From contig CALUMI010000001.1 in the NCBI GenBank assembly GCA_944321725.1, positions 1-64,000 of the forward strand: a stretch of DNA of 64,000 nucleotides, read 5' to 3'. Made by a program: the position numbers and the translations under genes. The DNA comes from an uncultured Muribaculaceae bacterium. Its GTDB lineage: Bacteria; Bacteroidota; Bacteroidia; Bacteroidales; Muribaculaceae. The stretch's first letter is position 1. Every line of letters begins with the position of its first letter. Shown piece by piece: positions 51,821-59,775 of the stretch. The notes beneath the pieces are model-generated. The model searched no databases. It was not told where the DNA came from and saw only the letters and a list, made by a program, of their open reading frames with translations.

Positions 51821-53113
51821 TTATTTTACTATCAGGAGATAGTAATTTTTCTTTCCGCGCTGCACGAGCAGGTACTTGCCGTTGAGCAAATCGCCGGTTG
51901 TGATGAGCTTGTCAAACGCTTCGAGTTTTTCTTTATTTACCGAAACGCCTCCTCCTTGCACCAATTTGCGCATTTCGCCTTTTGACGCGAAAATTTTGGA
52001 GTGCTCGGCGAATAAGTCGACAGCTTTTACTCCCTCTGCCAACAAGTCGCGGGATACCTCAAATTGCGGTACGCCCTCGAACACGGCGAGCAGTGTTGCC
52101 TCGTCGATTTTGTGGAGTGTGTCAGCAGTGGCGTTGCCGAACAGTATCCCGGAAGCCTCTACGGCAGCGTTATAGTCGGCTTCGGAGTGTACCATTACTG
52201 TCACTTCTTTTGCAAGACGCTTCTGAAGTATGCGCAGATGAGGAGCGGCTTTATGCTCTGCAATGAGATTTTCGATTTCCTCGCGTGGTATGAATGTGAA
52301 AATCTTTATGTATTTTTCAGCGTCCTCGTCGCTTACGTTGAGCCAGAACTGATAGAATTTGTACGGTGAGGTATAGCGTGGGTCGAGCCATACGTTGCCC
52401 GACTCGGTTTTGCCGAATTTGCCGCCGTCGGCTTTGGTTATCAGCGGGCAGGTGAGGGCAAATGCCTCTTTGCCGAGTTTCCGGCGTATAAGCTCCGCTC
52501 CGGTGGTGATATTGCCCCATTGGTCTGAGCCTCCCATTTGCAATTTGCAGTTTTTTGTTTCGTAGAGGTGCAGATAGTCATATCCTTGCAGGAGCTGGTA
52601 TGTGAATTCCGTGAACGACAATCCGTCGCGTGCCTCTCCGTTGAGGCGGCGTTTCACGGAGTCTTTCGCCATCATGTAGTTTACGGTGATATGCTTTCCT
52701 ATTTCGCGTGCAAAATCGAGAAAGCGGAAATCTTTCATCCAGTCATAGTTATTGACTAATTCTGCGGCGTTGGGCGCGTCGGAGTCGAAATCGAGGAATT
52801 TCGACAGCTGTCTTTTAATGCACTCCTGATTGTGGCGCAGTGTTTCTTCGTTGAGCAGGTTGCGCTCGGCAGATTTGCCCGATGGGTCGCCTATCATGCC
52901 TGTGGCTCCTCCTACAAGGGCTATGGGCTTGTGTCCGCAGCGTTGGAAGTGGCGGAGAATCATTACGCTTACGAGGTGGCCTATATGCAGTGAGTCGGCT
53001 GTAGGGTCGATGCCTACGTAGGCCGTTGTCATTTCTTTTTGAAGTTGTTCTTCGGTGCCCGGCATCATGTCGTGAACCATGCCGCGCCATTTTAGCTCTT
53101 CTACAAAATTCAT
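51821..53113 (-). CDS. tyrS: Tyrosyl-tRNA synthetase
   Basis: 430 residues, class I. The HIGH motif is [18 protein letters not shown]; tyrosine is read by [14 protein letters not shown] and by [30 protein letters not shown] follows; and the KMSKS loop appears as [20 protein letters not shown]. The C-terminal S4 RNA-binding domain is the last 70 residues. It attaches tyrosine to tRNA-Tyr. It has a promoter at 53134-53165 and no cotranscribed partner. Bacterial TyrRS type 1 by length and motifs. Confidence 0.97.
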   Translation of the reverse strand: MNFVEELKWRGMVHDMMPGTEEQLQKEMTTAYVGIDPTADSLHIGHLVSVMILRHFQRCGHKPIALVGGATGMIGDPSGKSAERNLLNEETLRHNQECIKRQLSKFLDFDSDAPNAAELVNNYDWMKDFRFLDFAREIGKHITVNYMMAKDSVKRRLNGEARDGLSFTEFTYQLLQGYDYLHLYETKNCKLQMGGSDQWGNITTGAELIRRKLGKEAFALTCPLITKADGGKFGKTESGNVWLDPRYTSPYKFYQFWLNVSDEDAEKYIKIFTFIPREEIENLIAEHKAAPHLRILQKRLAKEVTVMVHSEADYNAAVEASGILFGNATADTLHKIDEATLLAVFEGVPQFEVSRDLLAEGVKAVDLFAEHSKIFASKGEMRKLVQGGGVSVNKEKLEAFDKLITTGDLLNGKYLLVQRGKKNYYLLIVK

Positions 53114-53133
53114 CGGTTTAAATTATTTTTTTG

Positions 53134-53165
53134 CAAAGGTATAACAATAAGCGGCAAATGGCAAA
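53134..53165 (-). promoter_or_regulatory. tyrS promoter (TTTG-N20-TACCTTTG)
   Basis: On the minus strand TTTG (53162-53165) and TACCTTTG (53134-53141) are 20 bases apart. The -33 element directly adjoins the stop codon of the upstream lipoprotein gene, so tyrS does not depend on that operon. Confidence 0.8.
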
Positions 53166-53681
53166 TCACCATTTTACGAGGTAGTATGTGTAGACTGTCC
53201 CGTCGTCTTTTGTGAGCTGCAGCTGCTTGTCCTTGCCGTCGCGTTTCAATATCTTGAGCGCGCACGCTATCTTGAAATCCTCTCCTCCGCACTCAGGGCA
53301 TTTTTCCGGAGCGGCGATTCCTTCGTTGGCATGTCCGCAGGATGTGCATACGGTTTGGTCGAAATGCAATTTCAGCAGCGGACTGTTGTCCCTTTCTTTG
53401 AACTCGAAAAACATATACCCGTCGCGCTCCTCCCAGTTGCCGTATTTCAGAATAGCGTTGGTAGAGTATCCGTCATTGCTCGCCCAAACAGCTGAAACCA
53501 CCGACGACTGGAAGCACAGCATGCAGTCGCCTTGATATTCTGTGTCGGGCTCTCCGTTTTTGTCAATTCTCTCGATTTTCCATTGTCCGAACCACGGTCC
53601 TATGTCGCCGTTGTTGTGGGTGCATCCGCCGATTGTAAGGATTGCGGATATCAGCAATATTATGTATGCGGCTTTTTTCAT
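53166..53681 (-). CDS. Lipoprotein with lipocalin-like body and a probable zinc ribbon
   Basis: 171 residues. Lipoprotein signal peptide with lipobox TIGGC (Cys20), then GPWFGQWKIERIDKNGEPDT, a start typical of lipocalin-like Bacteroidales lipoproteins. At about residues 112-138 it carries CTSCGHANEG and, 12 residues after the first pair, CPECGGED: two CxxC pairs spaced like a zinc ribbon, which is unusual outside the cytoplasm. The end (LQLTKDDGTVYTYYLVKW) is again lipocalin-like. It overlaps the Wzi-type gene by 4 bases (ATGA) and is the last gene of the four-gene envelope operon. The ribbon is judged by pattern; metal binding is not shown. Confidence 0.75.
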   Translation of the reverse strand: MKKAAYIILLISAILTIGGCTHNNGDIGPWFGQWKIERIDKNGEPDTEYQGDCMLCFQSSVVSAVWASNDGYSTNAILKYGNWEERDGYMFFEFKERDNSPLLKLHFDQTVCTSCGHANEGIAAPEKCPECGGEDFKIACALKILKRDGKDKQLQLTKDDGTVYTYYLVKW

Positions 53682-55228
53682 TTTCCGAATATGTTTAAAA
53701 TTCCGTCATATTTTAAAGAAACAAGCACTCCGTAGCTGTCGCCGAGCAAGTCGCCTCTGTCCATGGCGAATTGTCCTTTGAGCGACAATCCTTTCACTTT
53801 CTTGAGCGCATATGATGCCTCTACCATGAAAGACGTGTCTTTCGCTTTTTTTATGCGCGGCGAGCTGTAGGTGCCCAAAGAGTTTCTGTAGGAAACGAGG
53901 AAGCGGTAGTCGAGATTGCCGGTTATGTTGCCGGAAACGCCCGCGTGGAATCCGCGTATGCGGTTGTCGAACACTTTCAAGTATCCGTTCCTGTTATAGA
54001 TTGTCGACGGGATGAACGGAGTGCCTTGCGACATTCCGAAGTTCATATACGAATTGTAGCGGAAATTGTTGTAATAGCTGTCGCCTCCTGTTGCCTCGCC
54101 CGTCATTGTTGAGCCGGGGTTGTCGTTGGGTGCCCAATGTGTCGGCCCGCTTTGGTTGGTAAAGTCGATATATTCGATTACGGCGTTGGCTATAGGCGCT
54201 TTGTCGTTCTTGTTTTTGTATTCCAATCCCCAAATTCCGTCGAAGCCGTTGAGTTTGCCTATTCCTGAGCCGTCCTCATAGGGCCATTGGAAATAGGCTT
54301 TAAGCTCGGTGTTGTCGCGGAAGCGGTAGCGTGCCACAAAGTCCCACGAGCCGAGTGAGTTGCCATAGTAGTATTGCGAGTCGCCGGCGTTTTCTCCCTT
54401 TCCGCCTCGTGTGGGCATGAACACATCTATGAAGTCCTTGAATTTCAAGTCATACGGGTCTTCTTTCACAAGCACACCTTTGCTGAAAGTGCGCGCGTTG
54501 CCTCCGAATTGCGCGTACATCTGCATACCTACCGTCACCGAGAAAGGCTGTGACGGCTTTGTGCGGAAATAGCAGCGTTTGTAGTGTGTCCACACGCCTG
54601 TGTTGATAAAATTGCCGTAATAATTATAGTGGTCTTCGAGCCAATCGTCCTGCACATATTTGCCGTATGATATTTCGCCTTGTATCTGTACCCAACCGTT
54701 GGTGAACGGTATGTTCTGGAAATCGACGAATCCGATGCGCACTTCCGGGACGGGGCGGGCATTGTTGGATTGTATGTAGTCGCCTACGCCGAGCTTGCTG
54801 TTGAGCAGCGGCGAGGTGCGCTCTTTCATGCCGGCCATCAGAAACACGCCGCGATATTTCACTTCGGCGTAGAGTTGCTGTAGCCATATCGCTGCCGGTT
54901 TGCGTCCTACGGGAAGCATCTCTCCGGCCTGTGTGTCGTAGCGCAGGTAGTCTGCCTCGCTCGCCGCGCCTGTCACGAAATCGGCTCCTAACGAATAGCT
55001 GAACCTTTTCGACAAATCGAGTTCTTTCCATGCTTTGGCGCGGAAATTCAGAGTTTTGGACTGTGTCACTACTCCTCCGTTGTTCGACATTATGTAGTAA
55101 GGCGCAAGCCCGGAATTGCTTTTGCCGGCTGTGCCGAGCAATTCACCCTCGTAGTGGAGCGGCGTTTCTGCCGCCAAGTTGAGGGCTGACATGGCGGCTG
55201 CCGTTATTATCGCGAATTTTTTGTTCAT
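53678..55228 (-). CDS. Outer-membrane Wzi-type capsule assembly barrel
   Basis: 516 residues. Signal peptide ending LNLAAE, then an outer-membrane barrel of alternating strands. Signature parts of the capsule assembly Wzi family are GAASEADYLRYDTQAGEMLP, IWLQQLYAEVKYRGVFLMAG, RPVPEVRIGFVDFQNIPFTN and GYLKVFDNRIRGFHAGVSGN. In E. coli Wzi anchors K30 capsule on the cell surface; Bacteroidetes homologues are commonly near lipid or polysaccharide genes. It starts 3 bases after glsB, so it is coupled to the acyltransferases, and overlaps the ribbon lipoprotein gene. Wzi function in this species is inferred. Confidence 0.88.
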   Translation of the reverse strand: MNKKFAIITAAAMSALNLAAETPLHYEGELLGTAGKSNSGLAPYYIMSNNGGVVTQSKTLNFRAKAWKELDLSKRFSYSLGADFVTGAASEADYLRYDTQAGEMLPVGRKPAAIWLQQLYAEVKYRGVFLMAGMKERTSPLLNSKLGVGDYIQSNNARPVPEVRIGFVDFQNIPFTNGWVQIQGEISYGKYVQDDWLEDHYNYYGNFINTGVWTHYKRCYFRTKPSQPFSVTVGMQMYAQFGGNARTFSKGVLVKEDPYDLKFKDFIDVFMPTRGGKGENAGDSQYYYGNSLGSWDFVARYRFRDNTELKAYFQWPYEDGSGIGKLNGFDGIWGLEYKNKNDKAPIANAVIEYIDFTNQSGPTHWAPNDNPGSTMTGEATGGDSYYNNFRYNSYMNFGMSQGTPFIPSTIYNRNGYLKVFDNRIRGFHAGVSGNITGNLDYRFLVSYRNSLGTYSSPRIKKAKDTSFMVEASYALKKVKGLSLKGQFAMDRGDLLGDSYGVLVSLKYDGILNIFGK

Positions 55229-55231
55229 GCT

Positions 55232-56236
55232 TTAGAAATTGCTTGTCTTTGTTTTGGCGTATTCCTTGATTCTGTGTATCATGTCCTGCCGGTACTCTAT
55301 AAACCGTTGATAGAAAGTGCGAATGTGCCGCATCTTTTTTTCTTCGTAGATGTCGGATATCGAGAAAAATATGCCTGTTTCCTCAACGTCGCCGAACTCG
55401 TCGTTGATAGCTGTCCCGAGCATTTTCATTTTAGGCGACAGGTTCATGTATGAGTTCACCAATGGCGGAATGTTGATGCCCCGTGCCCGTATGTTGGCGT
55501 TGAGTATTCTGTAGTCGTCTTTGAAATCTTTGCCTACGAATATGCGGCGCATCTTTTTTATGTTGATGTTTGTTTCTAACGGGTGGATTGGTCTTACAAT
55601 GTTTTCGTCGTCATGAAAATGCTTGTCGAGAAAATACAGAATCATGTCGCGGCACTCCACCGGATAGCTCGGGTACATGGTCATTTTTCCGAATAGATAT
55701 TTTATGTGCGGATACACCACTGTTAGCGCCCCTAAGCCGTCCCACAGATTGTCTAAAGCGTAGAGGGCTTTTGCCCCGGCTTTTGTTGACTGATAGTCAA
55801 CCGACACGAAAGAGCGTCCGAGCTCTATTGTGTAAGGCAGGTATTCTTTCAGAAATTTTTCTGAGTATTGGAACATGTGCGACATGGCTATGTGCGGGGT
55901 GCCGTCGTTGTCGTATCGCATGTTCTCTCCCAATAGAAAGCGGTAACCGCCGATTATCTCTTCAGCCTCAGGATTCCATACGATTAGCTGTTGGCACGGG
56001 TCGTCCATAGTGTCGAACTCATCGATGTCGGCTCTTTTTCCGGTGCCTCCGCCTGAGGCGCGGAAAGCTATCTCCCGCAGCCGTCCTATTTCCCACATTA
56101 TGTTGGGGGAGTTTGTCGAATCCACAATGTAGATTTCATTGCGCCCTTTGTTGGTCGTGCGGAGGAAACGCTCTTCGGTGAGCTCCATTTTCAGCAGACT
56201 TTTGTGTACGGGGGCTATTATGCTTTCTATTTGCAT
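55232..56236 (-). CDS. glsB: GNAT-type N-acyltransferase for glycine lipid synthesis
   Basis: 334 residues of the acyl-ACP-dependent GNAT family that includes ornithine-lipid OlsB. Marks: IMWEIGRLREIAFRASGGGT, WNPEAEEIIGGYRFLLGENM, FVSVDYQSTKAGAKALYALD and FGKMTMYPSYPVECRDMILY. In Bacteroides, GlsB acylates the amino group of glycine with a 3-hydroxy fatty acid from acyl-ACP, and GlsA then adds the second acyl chain. The adjacent PlsC-type gene and the family pattern fit that pathway. It lies 18 bases after glsA and 3 before the Wzi gene. The substrate amino acid could also be another one, such as serine. Confidence 0.8.
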   Translation of the reverse strand: MQIESIIAPVHKSLLKMELTEERFLRTTNKGRNEIYIVDSTNSPNIMWEIGRLREIAFRASGGGTGKRADIDEFDTMDDPCQQLIVWNPEAEEIIGGYRFLLGENMRYDNDGTPHIAMSHMFQYSEKFLKEYLPYTIELGRSFVSVDYQSTKAGAKALYALDNLWDGLGALTVVYPHIKYLFGKMTMYPSYPVECRDMILYFLDKHFHDDENIVRPIHPLETNINIKKMRRIFVGKDFKDDYRILNANIRARGINIPPLVNSYMNLSPKMKMLGTAINDEFGDVEETGIFFSISDIYEEKKMRHIRTFYQRFIEYRQDMIHRIKEYAKTKTSNF

Positions 56237-56254
56237 GGTGTTGTATATCGATGT

Positions 56255-57082
56255 TTATTCACCTGACATTAAGTAAACACGTTTTTTAATTTCTTCAGCC
56301 CATTCTTTTTGTGTACGGCTGTTGTCGAAAGTGGTGTAGGGAATGGGCTTGCCTATTTTCACGTGAAAAGTTGAGCCTTTTCCGTCGACCATTTCGCCGG
56401 GTAGTAGAACCATTTCTACATTTAGCTTAATTCCTGTTTTTTTTCTAAACCGTGCAAATTTATAAAAAAAACTTGAGTTTTTTCCTCCAAAATATACCGG
56501 CACTACATCTCTTTGGGTTTCAATGCTTTTTGTGACAAACGATTTTTTCCATTCCATGTCGCGTATCAAGCCGTTTTTGTCGCGTCTTGAGCACAATCCT
56601 GCCGGAAACGTAATCAGTTGCATATTGCCGGAATATGCGCTGTCGATGTCTTCCATCGCTTTGCGCGACTGCCGTCCGTGCTTGTTGATTGGAAGAAACA
56701 CATTCTCCAAAGGCTTTATCAGCATCAGTATGTCGTTGACTATACATTTTATGTTGTCTTTCCCGAACCTGCTGCCGAGCAATGAGATTAAAGCCATTCC
56801 ATCGAGCCCTCCGAGCGGATGGTTGGAAACAAATATGTATCTGCCGTCGGTTGGAATGCTGTCTAATCCTTCGGCTTCAACTTTCACGTCTAATGATTTG
56901 AGAACGCCTGCCGCAAAATCCACTCCTTTTTTGTCGGCATTTTCTTTGAGTATCCTATTCAGCTCGTCCTGCCTGACTGTACGTTCCAACAGGCGGTAGA
57001 TGAAGCCCGGTATCAATTTCGCATAGCGTGGGGCTTTTTTCTCTACGGCTTCGCGTATGTCAATGTGTAGCGGTTGTTCCAC
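56255..57082 (-). CDS. glsA: PlsC-type O-acyltransferase for glycine lipid synthesis
   Basis: 275 residues. Acyltransferase motif NHPLGG in IFVSNHPLGGLDGMALISLL, in place of the usual HxxxxD (here H-P-L-G-G-L-D, spacing H-x5-D), followed by FLPINKHGRQSRKAMEDIDS and MQLITFPAGLCSRRDKNGLI. The start is taken as the GTG at 57082, because the -7 element TAAGTTTG lies at 57101-57108, before any other start. It probably O-acylates the N-acyl glycine made by GlsB. First gene of the operon. Confidence 0.78.
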   Translation of the reverse strand: MEQPLHIDIREAVEKKAPRYAKLIPGFIYRLLERTVRQDELNRILKENADKKGVDFAAGVLKSLDVKVEAEGLDSIPTDGRYIFVSNHPLGGLDGMALISLLGSRFGKDNIKCIVNDILMLIKPLENVFLPINKHGRQSRKAMEDIDSAYSGNMQLITFPAGLCSRRDKNGLIRDMEWKKSFVTKSIETQRDVVPVYFGGKNSSFFYKFARFRKKTGIKLNVEMVLLPGEMVDGKGSTFHVKIGKPIPYTTFDNSRTQKEWAEEIKKRVYLMSGE

Positions 57083-57405
57083 TTCTGTAGCAATTTTGTG
57101 CAAACTTACAAAAAAACGCACATACAACCGGATTTGGTTGCAGTAATTGTGCCGCTGCACGGTTATTTTTATCTTTGTGTGGACTTTTATTTTGGCGCAA
57201 TATATAATAATGTGTATGAGATGAAAAGCGGAATTGGTGGGCAGGGGAATGCGGATTGCCGTCAGTAAAAATGCACATTTTGATGATTTTTGTGCATAAA
57301 ACGGATGTTTTCTGCCAAAAAATTTTCTTATGAACGAATAAATTGTTTACTTTGCACGTCAAAAGAAGAATCAATAATTATTATTAATTTTTAAAACTTA
57401 AAGTT
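57083..57405. other. Intergenic stretch between the glycine-lipid operon and acpP
   Basis: 323 bases holding the divergent promoters. On the plus strand TTACTTTG at 57347-57354, followed by CA, is the likely acpP -7 element (first base deviates from TAnnTTTG). Nothing else is supported in it. Confidence 0.5.
57101..57108 (-). promoter_or_regulatory. -7 promoter element of the glsA-glsB-wzi-lipoprotein operon
   Basis: TAAGTTTG on the minus strand, followed by CA, 18 bases before the GTG start of glsA. Upstream elements at -33 are poor. Confidence 0.5.
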
Positions 57406-57639
57406 ATGTCTGAAATTTCAGAAAAAGTAAAGGCTATAATCGTAGAGAAGTTGGGTGTCAACGAAAGTGAAGTAACACCGGAAGCTACATTTGCACAGGA
57501 TCTCGGTGCTGATTCTCTCGACACAGTTGAATTGATTATGGAATTCGAGAAGGAATTCGGCATTACAATTCCTGATGACAAAGCTGAAGGCATTAAGACT
57601 GTAGGCGACGCTATCGCTTATATCGAAGCTAACAAATAA
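57406..57639 (+). CDS. acpP: Acyl carrier protein
   Basis: 77 residues, with the phosphopantetheine serine in [20 protein letters not shown] (Ser38) and the acidic composition typical of ACP. It carries growing fatty acyl chains for FabF and other FAS enzymes and donates acyl groups to GlsA/GlsB-type acyltransferases encoded divergently next door. It is 13 bases upstream of fabF, the usual pairing. Confidence 0.97.
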   Translation: MSEISEKVKAIIVEKLGVNESEVTPEATFAQDLGADSLDTVELIMEFEKEFGITIPDDKAEGIKTVGDAIAYIEANK

Positions 57640-57652
57640 TCGATATTTTTAA

Positions 57653-58918
57653 ATGGAACTTAAAAGAGTTGTAATTACAGGGCTTGGCGCGATTACACCA
57701 ATCGGCAACGACGCGGCCACAACATGGGCCAACGCGTTGAAGGGTGTGAGCGGTGCGGGGCCGATTACTCATTTCGACGCTTCGCTGTTTAAGACACAGT
57801 TTGCATGCGAGGTGAAAGGGTACAACTCTGCCGACCATTTCGACCGTAAGGAGCTCCGCAAATATGATCTTTACGCACAGTATGGCGTGGTTGCGGCCAA
57901 AGAGGCCATTAAGGATTCCGGCATAGAGGACTATGCGGGACTCGACCGCGACAATGTTGGCGTGATTATCGCTGCCGGAATCGGCGGTTTGCATACTTTC
58001 GAGGAAGAGGCAGGCTATTACGCGATGCATCAGGAGCAAGGCCCGAAGTATAATCCGTTCTTCATCCCGAAGATGATTGCGGATATGGCTGCCGGCCATG
58101 TGTCGATGATTTATGGCTACCGTGGCCCTAATTATGCTACGGTTTCGGCCTGCGCGTCGTCGACCAACGCTCTTATCGACGCGTTTAACTATATTCGTCT
58201 TGGAAAGGCTGTCGCTATTGTGACAGGCGGGGCGGAAGCTGCTATCTATCCTGCCGGTGTGGGCGGTTTCAATTCAATGCACGCATTGTCTACCCGCAAC
58301 GACGACCCGCAGCACGCGTCGCGCCCGTTCAGCGGCTCGCGCGACGGTTTCGTCATTGGCGAGGGCAGCGCGTGTCTTGTCTTTGAGGAATTGGAGCATG
58401 CTCTTGCCCGCGGCGCTCATATTTATGCTGAGGTGGCAGGTGGCGGCATGTCGGCGGACGCTTATCATCTTACGGCTTCCCATCCGGAAGGACTGGGCGC
58501 AAAACTGGTGATGAGCCGTACTCTTGAGGATGCCGGAATGAAGCCGGAGGACATTGATTATATCAATGTGCATGGCACTTCTACTCCGGTGGGCGACCTT
58601 TCTGAAGTGAAAGCCATCAAAGATGTGTTTGGCGAGCACGCCTATAAATTGAACATAAGCTCCACAAAATCGATGACCGGGCACCTTTTGGGCGCGGCTG
58701 GCGCTTTGGAGGCCTTGTTCTGCGTGAAAGCCGTGACCGACGACATTGTTCCTCCGACAATCAATCATGTCGATGGCGACAATGACCCGGAGATAGACTA
58801 CAATTTGAATTTCACTTTTGGAGAAGCTCAAAAACGTACTGTAAATGCTGCTTTGTCCAATACTTTTGGTTTTGGTGGACATAATGCAAGCGTAATTGTA
58901 AAGAAGTTTAAGAAATAA
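57653..58918 (+). CDS. fabF: Beta-ketoacyl-ACP synthase II
   Basis: 421 residues. The catalytic cysteine is in ATVSACASSTNALIDAFNYI; the two histidines are in YINVHGTSTPVGDLSEVKAI and STKSMTGHLLGAAGALEALF. It elongates acyl-ACP with malonyl-ACP; FabF rather than FabB is judged by the acpP-fabF order and sequence pattern. 15 bases before rnc. Confidence 0.97.
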   Translation: MELKRVVITGLGAITPIGNDAATTWANALKGVSGAGPITHFDASLFKTQFACEVKGYNSADHFDRKELRKYDLYAQYGVVAAKEAIKDSGIEDYAGLDRDNVGVIIAAGIGGLHTFEEEAGYYAMHQEQGPKYNPFFIPKMIADMAAGHVSMIYGYRGPNYATVSACASSTNALIDAFNYIRLGKAVAIVTGGAEAAIYPAGVGGFNSMHALSTRNDDPQHASRPFSGSRDGFVIGEGSACLVFEELEHALARGAHIYAEVAGGGMSADAYHLTASHPEGLGAKLVMSRTLEDAGMKPEDIDYINVHGTSTPVGDLSEVKAIKDVFGEHAYKLNISSTKSMTGHLLGAAGALEALFCVKAVTDDIVPPTINHVDGDNDPEIDYNLNFTFGEAQKRTVNAALSNTFGFGGHNASVIVKKFKK

Positions 58919-58933
58919 GATTGCCACTTTATC

Positions 58934-59725
58934 GTGGGATTTTACGATAAAATTCTTTATCGCATGAAGCTCCGCTCATCTAAAGAGAAGGAGCTTTATG
59001 CTTTCATTTATGAATTGACAGGTTTTTGTCCTCGCGACATCAGGCTTTACAGGCAGGCGCTTTGTCATCGCTCAGAAGCCAAAAACTCTCCGGAGGGCAG
59101 GAGTTTTAACAACGAGAGGCTTGAATTTCTTGGCGACGCGGTTCTCGGTACGGTGATAGCCGATTTGTTGTACCGCAAGTTCAGGCGCGGCAGAGAGGGG
59201 TTTCTTACCAATACCCGCTCAAAGATAGTCAAACGGGATATGCTTAACCGGCTAGCCGAACAGACGGGAGTGGTCAGGCATCTGAAATATTCGCCTCCGG
59301 CGCATGTGCATCACTGCTCTGTGGGCGGGAACGCTGTGGAAGCTCTGATAGGTGCCGTGTATATTGACCGCGGCTACGATTGCTGCCGCCGGTTTGTTGA
59401 GGAAAGGGTTGTTAATCCTTATATCGATATTAGTGCACTTGCGCGTAAAGAAATTAATTTTAAGACGAAACTTCTGGAATGGTGCCAGAAATTTAAGATA
59501 GAGCTCGACTATGAGCTGATAGCTTTGGAACGCGACGCTGACGGTTGTCAGGTGTTCAAATCCTCTGTCATTCTCGGAGGCATTGAGGTGGGACACGGTA
59601 TCGGCTACACCAAAAAGGAGTCGCAGCAGAAGGCCGCGCGTGAGGCTTTGTCGCTGCTCGACAAGACGGAATCTTTCCGTAATGCTGTTTTGCGGACGGC
59701 TGTGGAGACTGCCGTCGCTGAATGA
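58934..59725 (+). CDS. rnc: Ribonuclease III
   Basis: 263 residues. RNase III signature FNNERLEFLGDAVLGTVIAD with the metal-binding Glu and Asp, then EALIGAVYIDRGYDCCRRFV with the second catalytic pair, and a double-stranded RNA-binding domain at the end (VGHGIGYTKKESQQKAAREA). It processes rRNA precursors and structured mRNAs. Third gene of the acpP-fabF-rnc operon. Confidence 0.96.
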   Translation: MGFYDKILYRMKLRSSKEKELYAFIYELTGFCPRDIRLYRQALCHRSEAKNSPEGRSFNNERLEFLGDAVLGTVIADLLYRKFRRGREGFLTNTRSKIVKRDMLNRLAEQTGVVRHLKYSPPAHVHHCSVGGNAVEALIGAVYIDRGYDCCRRFVEERVVNPYIDISALARKEINFKTKLLEWCQKFKIELDYELIALERDADGCQVFKSSVILGGIEVGHGIGYTKKESQQKAAREALSLLDKTESFRNAVLRTAVETAVAE

Positions 59726-59775
59726 TGAAAAGATTATAAGAGAAGCATACTTTCTATTTTAAAATTTTTTGACCT

